A stretch of 64,000 nt of DNA from Patellaria atrata CBS 101060 (Eukaryota; Ascomycota; Dothideomycetes; Patellariales; Patellariaceae). The notes under the pieces were generated by a model, which ran no database searches, was not told where the DNA came from, and saw only the letters and a program-made list of their open reading frames with translations. The position numbers and the translations under genes were made by a program. Below are positions 24,152 to 39,250 of the stretch, piece after piece (position 1 is the stretch's first letter; each line of letters starts with the position of its first letter). Location: NCBI GenBank assembly GCA_010093705.1, contig MU006089.1:1661561-1725560 (forward strand), given 5' to 3'.

Positions 24152-24474
24152 TAACCCAAAAGTCGCTAACATTACACATACTCGAGATAGAGTAGGTTTC
24201 TAAATTCCTCTGGAAAAGCAATGGCGTTCTAGACGAGCATGGCGGCGTACGGTTTGTGTATTCCTTAAAGGATGTTTTTCTCTGATATCCATACCTAAGA
24301 GCAATGTCGCACAAGCTATCTCAGAGGTATATTTCCAACTTAATCTAGGCAGTCAGGCCTCCAATAACAAACGTCATAATAAGGCCATACAGGCAGTTAT
24401 TCATTACCCACTCAAAACCGCGTAAACGCCATCCCATAATCCCTTAACCCTTCGACTCCAACGTACTCCTTCAC

Positions 24475-26135
24475 TTATACTCCTCCACTATCACCCAGAA
24501 CGACATCTCCAATTCCAACGCCAACGCCCGAACTCGTCCCCAGTCCCAATCCGTCCATCCCACCAATCTCCACCTCGCCATCGAACCCGTTCGTCTCGTC
24601 CCCATCCTTCTGATACACATGGCTAAACACCTCAAAATTATCATCGACTAGCCACTGCAGGTCCTCGCTCTCAGGTCGTAGGGTTCTCGCCACGCCGTTC
24701 CCGGGCTTTGGGTAGTGCGCGGGGGGATCCGTGTCGTAGCCGTCGTATTCAGCTTCCGGATCGGGGGATGGATGATTTCCTACGGCGGGGTAGGAGTGCA
24801 CGGAAGTATCGGCAGTGGTTAAGTTCGCGGAGGTAGTAGCGGCGGCTGTGGCCTGGGTGTGTTCGGTAGTTGAGGTCGATGTTATGGTTGAGCCGGGGTT
24901 GGTGGTTGTAGCGGGGGGTGTGGGGATGGTGGAGGGAGCGGCTTGCGTGGAGTTATGGAAGTACGTGTGTGCGTTTTTGGCGAAAAGTGGGAGGGAAGGG
25001 TGGATTGTAGTGGCGCGGAGGAGAAGGGAGATTAAGGTGTCGGCGGGGAGGGATTGGAGGTAGGCTCGTTTCTCGTCTTCGGTCAGGTCGTCGCCGGGAA
25101 CCAGCCCTTCGAGGCCCTGCAGCGCGGTGTCCCGGTGTGCGCTGCAGCCGGTGCAGAACCATTCTTTCTCGGCGATGTCGACGACGTCTTTTTCGATGGG
25201 AGGGTTGTGGCAGTATTGGTGATAGGGGATATTGCAGCCGTCACAGAAGACGATCATGTTGGTCGAAGGGCTTGTGCCGCGTTGACATATCTTGCACACA
25301 CTTGTTAAGCCTGGTCTTTTATAATTGCGTTTCCGTTTTGGGCCGGTGGAGGGTGAGGGAAGTGTTGGAACGAACTGGGTCGGCTTCTGTATGTTGCGTC
25401 CGGATTTGGTCTGTGTGGGTAAAGGAGTATATGAATCTGAAATGTCCGACTCATTCTGCAAAACCATGTCATATTAATTGTGGACCAAGATATATGAGTC
25501 AAGATCCTTAGTCCTACCTCGCTCTCATCACTCTCCGATCTCTTCCTTTTCCCTCCCCTCCCACCACCCCGGCCCCTCCCACGACCTCGACCCCTGCCTC
25601 TCCCACTCCCTCTACCTGTTCTAGTAGCTGGACTTGCTCCAGAAACTGGTGTTGCAGGTACACTCTCCTGCTTCGCCAATCCACCACGTCCTCTACCGCC
25701 TCCTCTCAATCTCCCTCTTCCTGTCGTCGCGGGGGGCGGTGTTGGGATCTTGTCGCTTGTCACAATGCTCTTTAATACCTGTTCCCGCGCAGCTTCCCAA
25801 CCCGGAGTCCCAGCATGCGCCTGAGCATTTGCGCTCACTCTCTTCAAGATCTCCGTCGTAGAGGCCGACAATTGCGGGAAAGAAGGCCCAGACGAGCCAT
25901 TGGAGCTCGATGGAGTGGCGCTGAAGGTACTTTGCATCGAGGTGTACTTGTTCGGTGGGAGTGAAGTATTCGAAGCTTTTGCGGTATCGGACTGTAATGG
26001 GGTTGCTTGCGACTGCAACGGTGCAGTGGAGGTCGAGGACTGTGGAGGTTCTGGGGGCGGTGGGGGCGGTTGAAAGGACATGATGCCTTGATTCGATGCG
26101 CCAGCTTGGTACCAGTTATTTTGAGCTGTGCGCAT
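24475..26135 (-). CDS. PHD-finger nuclear protein
   Basis: Two exons, 26135-25518 and 25455-24475, encode 532 residues (514 if the in-frame ATG at 26081 is used). The N-terminal third is Pro/Ser/Thr-rich with a polyproline run. Residues about 155-200 hold Arg-Gly repeats and a KRKR basic stretch, a likely nuclear localisation and nucleic-acid-binding tract. The intron (62 nt) follows. One PHD finger lies at about residues 260-310: CKIC, 12 residues, CDGC, H, C, then WFCTGC (C4HC3). After it comes an acidic helix (DDLTEDEKRAYLQSLP) and a low-complexity Thr/Ala/Ser tail rich in Asp/Gly. PHD fingers usually read histone H3 tails; the complex involved is unknown to me, and I do not assign an orthologue. 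It converges on tfb2 with 323 bases between stops. Confidence 0.85.
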
Positions 26136-26452
26136 GGAGTTATGGTGATATTGGATATGTCTTTAAGGGTTTATAGAGCTCTCCTCTGGTGGTCGATGCT
26201 CCAAGTAGAGTGGTCTGTGCGTGCTTTATCGACTTCAAATGAATACATGCGGATCGGATGGACCTACGACCTCATCCGACAAAGTTCTATCACATACTTA
26301 TACTCCACAGAATTTCTAGTATTTCCTACAGAGGATATATATTCAGAAATTGACACTATAATTAAATCATATACTAACTTCAGACGAACAGAGAGACGCG
26401 TTAAAAGACTCGATCGTATCCTACAGCATTATCAGAGCAGAAAAACTACGTC

Positions 26453-29709
<3,257 letters not shown>

Positions 29710-30843
29710 TCACGAAATCATATGATGCCCACTATGGCTCTGGACCATCTGTATATGCCTCCTCAGCTCCTCGGCCTGCACGTACTCCTGATTCGTGCGA
29801 AACAGCCTATCATTCTCGCTTGAGAGGCGAGAATTTTCGTTCTGCAGCCGTTGGATTTCGGCTCTGAGGCGCTCGAGCTCCGCATTGGAGACAGCGGTAT
29901 TGCACTGGGCGAGGAGCTCTGGGTCGAGCGCGGACATTCCCCCTTCCGCAGCGGAAGAAGCAGTATCGGTGGTGGAGGAGTTGGCAGCGTTCTGTTTATT
30001 TTTCGCGCGGCTCGCGGCTCTCTTCTGCGCGTTCGCTCTGGCCCGCTCCTCCTTCGGTGTCTGCTGTCTCAGCCCGCCGCGTCTCGCCTGCGCCGTCTGA
30101 TTATAAATATCCCTCTTCGTGATGCGAACACCAGGACACTTCTCCTCCAGGATCTCGAGGAGCTTCTTCGCCTTCGTGCCCCTAGCGACCTCCTCGTCGA
30201 TAACCTCCTTGACGCGTCCGCTATCCCACGTGCTCTTGCGATGGACCGCGAAGGCGCCGACCTCCCTGCCCGGGTGATTGTGCCGGCTCTCCTTGACCGT
30301 GAGCCACCAGAGGCCGTCCTCCTCCCTTCGTCGTCCCTCGACCCACATGCGGCACCCGGTCTTGTGGCTCGTGCGGTTCTTGCGCACCCGTGTCTCCTCC
30401 GACAGCTTATGCGTGTTCTTCGGCTTGCCGTAGCACACGCACGCGACCTTGACCCGCTGCTGCGACTTCCACGTGTTGTTTATCGAGACGGCGTAGCCGT
30501 GCTCGGCGGCGTGGGTTTGGGCTGCCTCGACGAGCGTTTCGCGGCTGGGGTAGGCGCGTTGCGGGGGTGGGGGAAGGCTGTAGATTGGTTCGGATGGGTC
30601 GTAAGAGGATTCTTCCACGGGGTCGGCGGCGTCTGCATCTTGTGGTGTGTCTTGTTCTTGTTCTGGTTGCTGTGCTGGAGGGACGTCTTGGGGGATTTTC
30701 GGTAGCGGGGGTAGTTGGAGTTGGGGTGCTGGTGGCAATTGGGGGATTTGGAGAGTCGGGAAAGGAGGGTATCCGAGGTCAGGATCGAGGTTGTGGTGGG
30801 AGGATAGATTATGTTGCGGAGTAGGTATTGCTTCAACTGACAT
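29710..30843 (-). CDS. FAR1-type DNA-binding domain protein with coiled coil
   Basis: A single open frame of 377 residues. The N-terminal ~90 residues are Pro/Gln-rich. Residues about 98-195 form a FAR1/WRKY-GCM1-like zinc-binding fold: YPSRETLVEAAQTHAAEHGY, VKVACVCYG, CRMWVEG, LWWLTVKESRHNHPG. The cysteines, tryptophans and terminal HNH are the expected zinc-binding pattern. A helix-rich basic part follows (KRDIYNQTAQARR, RAASRAKNKQ). Residues about 325-365 (AELERLRAEIQRLQNENSRL...) form a leucine-zipper-like coiled coil that should dimerise. In plants and fungi FAR1 domains derive from Mutator-like transposases; here no transposase catalytic domain is present, so this is probably a host transcription factor. 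The stop overlaps a good splice donor (TTTC|GTGAGT), so the true C-terminus may lie in another exon. Confidence 0.8.
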   Translation of the reverse strand: MSVEAIPTPQHNLSSHHNLDPDLGYPPFPTLQIPQLPPAPQLQLPPLPKIPQDVPPAQQPEQEQDTPQDADAADPVEESSYDPSEPIYSLPPPPQRAYPSRETLVEAAQTHAAEHGYAVSINNTWKSQQRVKVACVCYGKPKNTHKLSEETRVRKNRTSHKTGCRMWVEGRRREEDGLWWLTVKESRHNHPGREVGAFAVHRKSTWDSGRVKEVIDEEVARGTKAKKLLEILEEKCPGVRITKRDIYNQTAQARRGGLRQQTPKEERARANAQKRAASRAKNKQNAANSSTTDTASSAAEGGMSALDPELLAQCNTAVSNAELERLRAEIQRLQNENSRLSSENDRLFRTNQEYVQAEELRRHIQMVQSHSGHHMIS

Positions 30844-31217
30844 TTTGATGATCGACGGATATGAATTATATGATGGATTCGGAGCGTTGACAGGAGTGTC
30901 GAGGTAGGTGTGTAGTAAAGGAACCGAAGGGAGGAGCGACTAGAACCAGAGCTTAAGGGGCCCGTGCGCGCCTGTAGATTCCCCCTTGTTCCCTCTCCCT
31001 ATTAATGGGCACCTCCCCTTAAACCGTACATTTCACAAATCGAGCAGACGGATCGCTATTAACAGGAAGCATAGCTTTAAATTCCTTGATTTAACTACAT
31101 ACATCCCAGTCGTCATATACATGGTCATTAACATTACGAATCCTTTTATATCCACCATGATAAGTACACGAGTCGCATAGGCCTCAATTCAAGTTCAGCA
31201 TGAAGACATTTTCAGTC
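30844..31217. other. Promoter of FAR1 gene and 3' region of rds1-like gene
   Basis: The two genes are on the same strand, so this stretch contains the promoter of the FAR1-domain gene and then the downstream region of the Rds1-like gene. No ORF here is supported. Confidence 0.4.
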
Positions 31218-32783
31218 TTAACCAGCCTGGTACAGACCCAAAGCAACGACATGAGGATTAATCATGCTTAAATTGAAAGGCGTGAGGTAAGGGTCGGAGT
31301 CAGTCAAAGCCACGAACATGGTGCCATTAACCGCTGGATCCCCCTCATAGACCTCATTGGGAGGTTGATAACTCCATCCACTGTCATTACCGGTTAATGT
31401 GAGTGGTGTGTATGTAAGATTCAACTGCGAAACCCAGGCTACGAATGCCGGAGCGCCTGCTTTGGTTTCGGTGATGTAGCTGTTGTTAGGGCCAACAGCC
31501 ATACCGGGAGCTTCCCATGTGAAACGGACTACTCTGCCGGGGAAAGAAAGTGGTTCAGTCTTATTACGAGTGATAGCCGGACCGCAGCTGTAGCCGGTAA
31601 CGTTAACGTGAACGCAGCTCTCCTCCTCGGGGATAGTCGAGTCGCTGGGGTCGGCAACACGGTTTCCAACAACCTCACCATCTGCAGTGTTGTTGGGCGA
31701 GAGGCGGTTAACATTTGGTTGGTTCACAATTTGAAGAGCTGGGAAATTCTGCCATGCCAGCCGAGTATTATTCGCGGGACAAGAACTGATGTACGGCGCC
31801 AAGTATGTCCAGGCCCAGGATTGGGGGATACCCGTCTCGAACCACTCCGGCATGGCGAAGACACCGGTCATCTGGCGGAATACGATCTGTTGACGAGACT
31901 CGACAGTAATTGACTGCGATAAAAGGTTGGCAACCTCCCGCGAGTCGAGATGAGCAAGAAAACCTAAAACACCAGATTCTCCCCACTTTGTCAACTTCTG
32001 GTTGAAGTCCACAAACTCCCGCACGGTCGTCCATGGATAGTTGTATGTGCATTGCTTCGGTGCGGTATGGCCGAGCATGTTAGATAGAAGAGTGGCGTGT
32101 CCAGATTCCTGGATGGCCATATACTCGATCAAGTGGCGATCTTCAGCGGTCAGACCTTCCCTCAAGAAATCCTCTTCGGAGAAGACAGCCAAGCCATTGA
32201 GGAAGAGATCAAGCTCGATCCATTCCTGGTAGAGACCAAGAGTAATTGACTCATAATCGAAGTCACTGTTGACCATATAACGAGGTTCAGTGCCATTAGT
32301 TCCAAGGCCACCTATAATAAGTTAGTAGGATACGAAGAATATTATTCATCCAGTTTGTTCTAGCTTACCTGCAGGAGTATATGGAGCCGGTGCCGGATGC
32401 AACAACGACCCATTAGGATTATAATAAGTATGAGTGGGATTCGGCGGCAGCGGCGCAATTGAGGCCGCAAGAGTTGCGGGAGCTTTCACGGCACCGGTTG
32501 TCGTAGGAGTACCCTCGTATGGTCCATGGCTGGTAGGTCCAGTCTGAATGGAAGCAACGCGCGTCGGCGCTGCCCCAGGCTCTGTTCCCTTTGGTGGGAG
32601 TGTGAAAATTGCGCTGATCTGAGAGACAGGTTCAGACGGGAACGATGTCGCGATTCCCTCCACTGAAGACTCAGTCCGAGAGATTGGCCAGTCAGCATCA
32701 GTGTAACCACTGACCTGAGGGGCCGGTAGAGCCTGAACCATAGCAATAATAGCCGCAGTGCTAAGAATGCTTTTGGCGTACAT
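31218..32783 (-). CDS. Rds1-like secreted stress protein, ferritin-like domain
   Basis: Two exons, 32783-32369 and 32311-31218, encode 502 residues; the intron (57 nt) has GTAAGC, a CTAAC branch and ATAG. The protein starts MYAKSILSTAAIIAMVQALPA, a clear signal peptide. A Pro/Thr/Ser-rich linker to about residue 140 follows. Then a ferritin-like four-helix domain (about 155-320): ESITLGLYQEWIELDLFLNG, HLIEYMAIQESGHATLLSNM, FLAHLDSREVANLLSQSITV and ESRQQIVFRQMTGVFAMPEW. It contains Glu and His residues at helix positions where ferritin-like proteins bind metal. Several N-x-S/T sites fit secretion. Fission yeast rds1 is known to respond to glucose, ammonium, phosphate, CO2 and temperature. Biochemical function is unknown; retained metal binding is inference. 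Confidence 0.9.
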
Positions 32784-34508
32784 GTTTGCTCGAGGTGGGA
32801 GGGGGATCTAGGGAGGTAACTTGGGAACAGCTTCTCGTAGTGCGAGCTATTATATATATGCATTGGAAAGCACTCCGTGGACGAGAACACGACGTGACAA
32901 ATGAGCAAAGGTAGTTAGGTGCATGACATCTATGAGTGTAAACATTTTCTTGAGCTTGAAGCAGTTTTCAGAATGACTTCACCACTCGGCCAGGAAGGTA
33001 AGACCGGGTCCCTACCGAGAAGCTTCCGCAAGGTAACGGCATGTCGGGTTCTTTGCTAAGGTAAGGTATCCCTTAGGTCCAGATAGAATTATTGTATAAA
33101 ACTAGGGATCAAACAGAATTCTGCTAGCCCATGTTCATACCGTCTTGAAATGCCGCGGAACTCATCATACTCTCCGTTCGCGGTCAATTGATAATTCAAA
33201 GCTTCAATTGAGCTTCTAGACTGCTGAATACCGTGTCTCAATCGTTTGCGCTACCTAGGTCGCAATTGGTGATGTTGAGCTTCGAGACAAGCTGGAATCC
33301 GAGGAATTTCGTGATGACTACATCACATCGACATGTCAGCTTGAGCCGCTAGTGTCTTTTGCGCCACGATGCATATCTCCCGTCATCGATCGGACTCCCA
33401 TTAAGGGTATTATTCCCTTTCTCTTAAGCAAATTTAGCATGGGTATAGGAAATAAACTAGAAGAAACTCTCTTTATCCAATGTGCGTCTTTACCGAATAT
33501 GCAATAGTCCGATATTGTTTTCTCGTGGGCAGAAATAGGAAGAGCCTCCGTGAGCTGTCGTAAGCTTGTCAGTTGTCAGTTGTCAGTTACTTCTATCAAG
33601 CGAGCTGCCAACCAGTAGTGCAAGAAAGACCTGAGGATCCCAGATCTAGTGTGCATCTACCGATTTGGATGACTTCCATATGCCGGATGTCTAGTCCTCT
33701 ACAACGGTACCTAGTACTGAGTTTTCCACCGTCCCTAACCACCCACTGACCTTGACAGTTCGCTCGCGGGATTATCTCCGTCCCTAGTGCTTGAAATCGT
33801 CATTCTTACGGGCTTTTCTTCGGTTTTAATCGCATCTGTTGCAGAGAACTTAAATGATCGTCTGCATGTGCAAAGACCTTCGCATACAGACACACGTGGC
33901 GACAGAAGAAGTATGGGTTAGTTGAAGAGGAGCTTGAAAGAAACTTCATGGTCATCCTTGCTCGGCTAGAACCTTAGTGTTTACTTAATCAAGATCCGCT
34001 GATGGATTATCTGATAAGATGATATAAAAGTATCCCTTCTATGCCTTCTATCAGCTCGCCCGAAGACGGGACGGCCCAGTGCACTAGTAATTCTGAACTT
34101 TCGAGTCTCGAGTAGATCTGTCCTTGTTGAATTCTATCAAATGAACAGTGACTGAAAATATACTGGACGATCCGACATTATAGAAGTTAGTACAGTGATT
34201 CCGCTTCTAACATGTAAAGAGCAACAGTACAGATACAAAGGACTGAACCAGGTAAATGAAGAGGACAAAAAAAACCCATGAAGAATCAACTAGGGCTCAA
34301 AAAGTGCGGGAGTCCCATTTATAAAATGCAAAGTTGCCCATTCTTCCCAATAAGTAACACCGAACGAAATTCCCGGTATGAGAACAAAACACCATAACAT
34401 CGACCACTGAAGTTCACAGACAATGTAAAATATGCTGAAAAAGTGCAAATTAAGGTAGTCTCTTTCTTGTGACCACTTCGCTCCGACCCGATCCATATTC
34501 TTAGCACA
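32784..34508. other. 1.7 kb intergenic region
   Basis: No gene is supported between the start of the Rds1-like gene and the 3' end of the Rab gene. A short direct repeat, CAGTTGT taken three times, lies at about 33569-33588. ORFs on the minus strand at 34290-34657 overlap the Rab 3' region and have no recognisable content. Confidence 0.45.
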
Positions 34509-35292
34509 CTAGCAGCACTTCCCGCCAAGAGCTCCGCTACCACCTCCGTTCTGACCTTCGATGGGAATACCTTGCGATGGTGACTGGCTTGTCTGTGCGG
34601 TATCGATGATTCTCTTCTTGATGTCGGCTGCAAGGCTGTAAAACGCCTGTTCAACATTGATGTTGCTCTTCGCAGACACCTCTAAAAACGGGATGCCTAG
34701 TTCGTCCGCGAGTGCTTGCCCCTGCTCCGTCGAGACCGCGCGCTTCTCTTCCCAGTCACATTTGTTACCGATAAGGATCTTGTTTACGCCTTCAGTTGCG
34801 TGCTGTTCTACGTTGGAAAACCAGGTTCGGATATCTGGGTGCACAGAATTGGAGTTAGCATTATTGCTTCTTCATACTGTAGATACCAAGCCACAGGTGA
34901 AGTCCCGATGTAGGCGCCCATATAGAGAGACATACTATTAAAAGATCTCTCGTCCGTAACGTCATACACCAATAGTATGCCCATCGCCCCCCGGTAGTAA
35001 GCCGTCGTGATGGTCCTAAAGCGCTCCTGTCCCGCCGTATCCCATATCTGTAACTTAACTCTTTTGCCGTCTAGCTCGATAGTCCGGATCTTGAAGTCGA
35101 TACCGATAGTCGTAATGAAGGACGGTGTGAACGAGTCTTCGCTGAAGCGCAGCAGGCAACACGATTTGCCTACCCCCGAGTCCCCGATTAACAACAGTTT
35201 TATCTGCGAGGCGAAGTTAGGCTCACGGTGAGAGAGACATGAAGCAAGGAGGGAGTGCATACAAGGAAATCGTAATTCCGAGTCCCTGCCAT
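34509..35292 (-). CDS. Rab GTPase, Sec4/SrgA (Rab8) type
   Basis: Small GTPase that drives secretory vesicles to the plasma membrane and hyphal tip. Exons 35292-35263, 35203-34936 and 34834-34509 encode 207 residues. Exon 1 is only [10 protein letters not shown]; joining gives [20 protein letters not shown] (P-loop). The effector region [11 protein letters not shown] is the Sec4/Rab8/Ypt2 form, followed by [24 protein letters not shown] and SAK. The C-terminus GGKCC is a double-cysteine geranylgeranylation site. Introns are 59 and 101 nt; the second splits DERSFN|NIRTWF. Ypt1 is less likely because of the effector sequence and the tail. Confidence 0.96.
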
Positions 35293-35894
35293 GACTATGG
35301 AGTTCTATCTACGGCTTCGCTAGGAGTGTTTGGGGTTGTGACGGTGGGAACTTGGCCTGTGTCCGGTCTCACAGAGAGTGCAGATCGTGCTTCCAGAAGC
35401 CAGTTGGAGAGTGTAAGTTCTTCCCAGCGTCGATTCGCTATCTAAAATTGTTTTGGGTAAATTTAGTGGTCGTGGTTATGCGGCGGCGGTGTGAAATCTG
35501 AAAGAAGGAGCAAGCCTTCGTCATGGGGGTGAGGTTTGAGGTACGAGGGATGCACAACGGCCACTGCCAAGTCCAGGCGTCTGCGGAACACCTAGCTTTT
35601 CTAGATCATACATTGTAACGTATTGAATCGTGGTTGTGCTTGTTCAAAGGTACGTCAATAATGACACTTTATGTTGACTTGTTATAAAAGCAATAGGTAG
35701 TACACAGCTTAAGAACAAGATATCATATTTGTAGAGAATTAATAAATGAAATAGAGTCTTAACGTATATTATACAGAAAGCCAGAGAATATCATTAACCT
35801 GTATGCTCCTCTGTCTCCTATCGAGTCAATAAGTATTTTGTTCAAATCGGTTGACCTCTCAGCTTGTCAAGTGGACGTCGCCATAAAGTAGCAC
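35293..35894. other. Upstream region of the Rab gene
   Basis: Promoter and leader of the Rab gene lie at the left, with CT/GT-rich sequence at 35330-35450 on the plus strand. The remainder is AT-rich with no supported gene. Confidence 0.4.
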
Positions 35895-36154
35895 TTAGTA
35901 GTCTCCTTCGCTGCAGTTGTAACTTAAAGCCCTGTCACCCCATCCAGCCCAGTCTTCCAAATCGTAAATCTCGTTTTCGCCGAATATGAGAAGAGATTGA
36001 CCTTTGCAACCCTTCTCACTGGAATGAAGTGTTAATAACTGGGGATATAGGGTTGGAACCTCTGATGTTGACGGAGAAATATAGGGAAAGGTATGGATGA
36101 TCAGATGACATTCCACTTACTCATAAAAGGTGCAATTTTAATATTTACCATCAT
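35895..36154 (-). CDS. Possible small hypothetical protein, Trp/Cys containing
   Basis: Tentative two-exon model: 36154-36121 and 36061-35895, 66 residues, joined over a 59-nt intron with a perfect GTAAGT donor and CATCAG acceptor. The second exon ends KGCKGQSLLIFGENEIYDLE then DWAGWGDRALSYNCSEGDY. The spacing of the two cysteines around a W-x2-W-x-D turn looks like a compact beta-rich module, but I do not recognise the family. There is no signal peptide with this start, so an upstream exon may be missing (the frame is open upstream to about 36397). It could also be a decayed gene or chance ORF. Confidence 0.3.
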
Positions 36155-36963
36155 TTCCTTTATAATCTGTCCACATGAAGCTTGATATGCACTTTTTGTT
36201 TTCGTAATTCGTAACCTTTTGGGGGGACTTGAAACACATGTTTGAGATCCCCTCTCTGGACCTTCATAACATAGTAGGCGAAGTTCTGTTCTTAGGCATG
36301 CCAGAAAATGGAAGGGTTTGAATTCTGGTTGAGATCCGAAACGAGCTCTCACAACGCCCAGGGGGAGTGGGAAGAATAAAAAGTATCTCGGCCGCATTTA
36401 CGGTACGAGTGGTTGTAGACGTAACCGAAGGAAGTATTGGAGGTATAGCTAGATGTCACTAGCAGATAGTTCTAGAAGACGGAATTTGAGAACAGACTAA
36501 GAGGTAAAATTAGAGGATTTACCCAGTAAATGACCTGTAAGATGTAAGTATTGAGCTTTTCGAAAAGATAGAACAATGCGATAAAGAAGTAGTGGAGGTT
36601 TGGAAGGCAAGATTAAATTATAGCAATGAATGAGTGATGTCTCCCGATAACTGTCCACATTGAGCTTGTGTCGTGTACTTCCTATGTCATATATGACCAT
36701 GTACCTAGACCTGATAATAAAGCAGAGGACTCATCGGTGATAGTAATCTGATATGACAACATCTTATTTTCAGCGTACTATAACCACCGTGGTCACTTGC
36801 TAAAGCGAATAGACATAGTGCGTCTATCCGCATAGAAATGATTTAGGTGTTAGAAATGAGTCAAGACTTGATTCTGAGGGGTATCTATCTGCTTCTAAGA
36901 CCCAGTGTAGTCAGTATGCATACATGTTACATTAATACAAGTGGTATGGATTTGTAGTATCGA
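36155..36963. other. Intergenic region downstream of nca2
   Basis: AT-rich, with short unsupported ORFs only. Confidence 0.4.
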
Positions 36964-39250
36964 TCACGACATCCACTTCGAATAAGCCCAGTGTAGACGT
37001 TCTATGACTCTCTGTTGACGTTTTACGCCAGCTTTCACGTCAACGAGGTCTTCTAGTTCTTCTAAAAAGTCATGAAAGATTTGTCTGGGCATGACTTTGC
37101 TCGCATGTTGTCGTAATACGTGGACTTCGCAGAGTAGCAGCCCATGATCCTTATAGTACAGCTCACCAAAGTCAGTCGGTGTTGCAGCTGTGAGAATACG
37201 GTCAATATTCCTACTCGATATTAGCGCACGTTACCAACTGAAGAAATATTTTGTGGTCTCTACCGTAGAACTCTAATAAGCTCCCCCTTTCTTCTACCAC
37301 TTTTGAGCCCTTTGCGAGTGCTGAAGAGCCCCTTGATCCATCTTGATACGCCAATGCAAACGAGGACTCCCGGCGTCAACCCAATAAAACTATAGCAAAA
37401 TTAGCGTTTATAATATGGAAGGGAGAATAACATACCCGAAAAGTAACTCTTGACTACGGAGAATAGAGTCAATACCACTCATTGCTACTTCAACATCGAC
37501 CTTTGTCTTTTGAATTTGGATGAGTAGAGCTCGGATAAGATTTCCTCTGACTGCACCCATGAATGGTTTGGCGAGGTCTTTCTCGTATGCCTTCAGTACT
37601 GGTGTCAGGTCGCCTTCCCGAACTTTTGCTCTGACATCTGCCAGCTCGCTTTCGGTCACAGTACCGTTCTCTGGATTTGTAACGGCGAAATCAACAACCA
37701 TCCGTTCTAAGCTTGCTCGATCTCCTTCCAAACTTTTCTTGCTCATGATGGATACTTCACTGCCTTCATCATGGCGAATTGTACCGATGACCTTTTTAGT
37801 CGGCTCAACCACCCAATTGGCCCAGAAATCTAAGACAGTGTTGCCAAATTCTCGGATCCAAATAAGAACCTCTTCTTTTCGATTCATGGCGATGCGTAAT
37901 AACGTGCTTGAAGATATCTGGGGCATATCAACGTCAGTAAACGATATAAGGTAACATTGCCAAATAATGAGTTATAGGAATCCATCAAATTTTGATGAAA
38001 AGTAGGAATTAACGTCACCGAGAGTCACGCCGGTATACTTACTACTAATGCTGCTACCGGTAACCAATAACGCACGATACGCGAGGGTCGACCATGTTCG
38101 GCAACGAGGTTTTGTAATGAAAGAGTATATTCCGGAAGGTGCGTTTCTAGAATAGCCTGCAATCGTTCTGATACAGCAGATGGTTTAAGGGCAGAGGCTG
38201 AAGCTTCTCCATCTAAGTCTTGAACGCTATAAAAGGGGTCATTATTTGTCGAAGTTGCAATCGCTTCGTCGAAGGTGTCTACGGCTACATCTAAGATTAA
38301 AGCATTCTGGAGGACAGCTTCCATGAGCGCGATGCTCTTCGCTACAGTGTTCTTCCATTTCTGGCTGGATTCTAATGCCGAGGCTTCGTCGGATGGAGTG
38401 CTGGTACCGTCATCCTCAGCAGTATCAGGGATTAAACCTTCTCCAAGAAGAAGTCCTAACGCGTTGGCGTTGACTTGGCGTATCTTCTTTAACGTCGATT
38501 GCTTTTTCCTTGCTTCGTTCGTGACTCTCGAAAGTGGTGATACGACTTGCCGTCGAACATCAGATAGAGATCGCTCACGTACGACTTCTTTTACGAGTTT
38601 ATAAAAGTGATCCCAACCCTGAGCTAGAGCACCACCTCTTTCCCGAACATCTTTGTACACGCCTTGAGACCATGACCAGAAACGCCAAGGAGATGTTTGT
38701 ATGGAGTAAAGGCCGGCATATCTGTAGGATCCAAGCACATCATCCCAGTACCATATATCATCACTAAGTGGTATCGTCTGTTCAAGAATCGTATTAAGCA
38801 CTTGGCCGTAGGTCTGGACTGTAGCTTTGCTCAAGAGTAACCATTCGAGTTCGTGCTCGTATGAGGCGCCGCCAGTGGATTCGATGTCTATCTTTCCTCT
38901 ATCATGACTTGACGTTTCGCAAGTATTACAAGTTTCGGATAGGCGCGCTTGATGCAGGATGGAGTGGATGATTCGTGGGTGTGCAAGGGGGATTTTCGGA
39001 GTGGATGTTGTTGACAGAGCCTTAATGAAAGCATGTAATTGGCTAATACGAGATCCTACTCCTATGTGATGGCCATTACCATCTGAGGTCGAGGTCTGTA
39101 GCGGTTCCGCAATTGAAGGTATAACAGACAGCTGGAGCCGATCTAGCTGTCCGTCGATACGGCGAACTTGGCTGTTGACAACGTCTGGTTAGCGTTTCGA
39201 AGAAGTCAAAACGAACGAACGACATAAACTTACTCGACAACGAATGACAT
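36964..39250 (-). CDS. nca2: Nca2, mitochondrial outer-membrane protein
   Basis: Exons 39250-39234, 39171-38043, 37917-37436, 37389-37264 and 37210-36964 give 666 residues. In yeast, Nca2 is needed, with Nca3, for proper expression of the mitochondrial Atp6/Atp8 mRNA. Family hallmarks are LSDDIWYWDDVLGSYRYAGL, TSPWRFWSWSQGVYKDV, the NRKEEVLIWIREFGNTVLDFWANWVVEPTKKVIGTIRHD region, ERMVVDFAVTNP, and LLFGFIGLTPGVLVCIGVSRW, the last being a membrane segment made by the exon 3-4 join. A second hydrophobic stretch is RYWLPVAALVISSSTLLRI, formed across the 125-nt intron 2. The C-terminus (YYKDHGLLLCEVHVLRQHAS) is conserved. Exon 1 is a mere 17 nt (MSFVV plus two bases). Confidence 0.92.

Noticed and set aside
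29851-30705. 284-codon plus-strand ORF across the FAR1 gene
   Set aside because: Antisense shadow of a biased coding sequence with no recognisable motif; the minus strand carries the zinc-binding fold.
33569-33588. Triple CAGTTGT direct repeat as a CRISPR-like or regulatory array
   Set aside because: Only three short adjacent units with no spacers, in a eukaryotic genome; ordinary microsatellite slippage.
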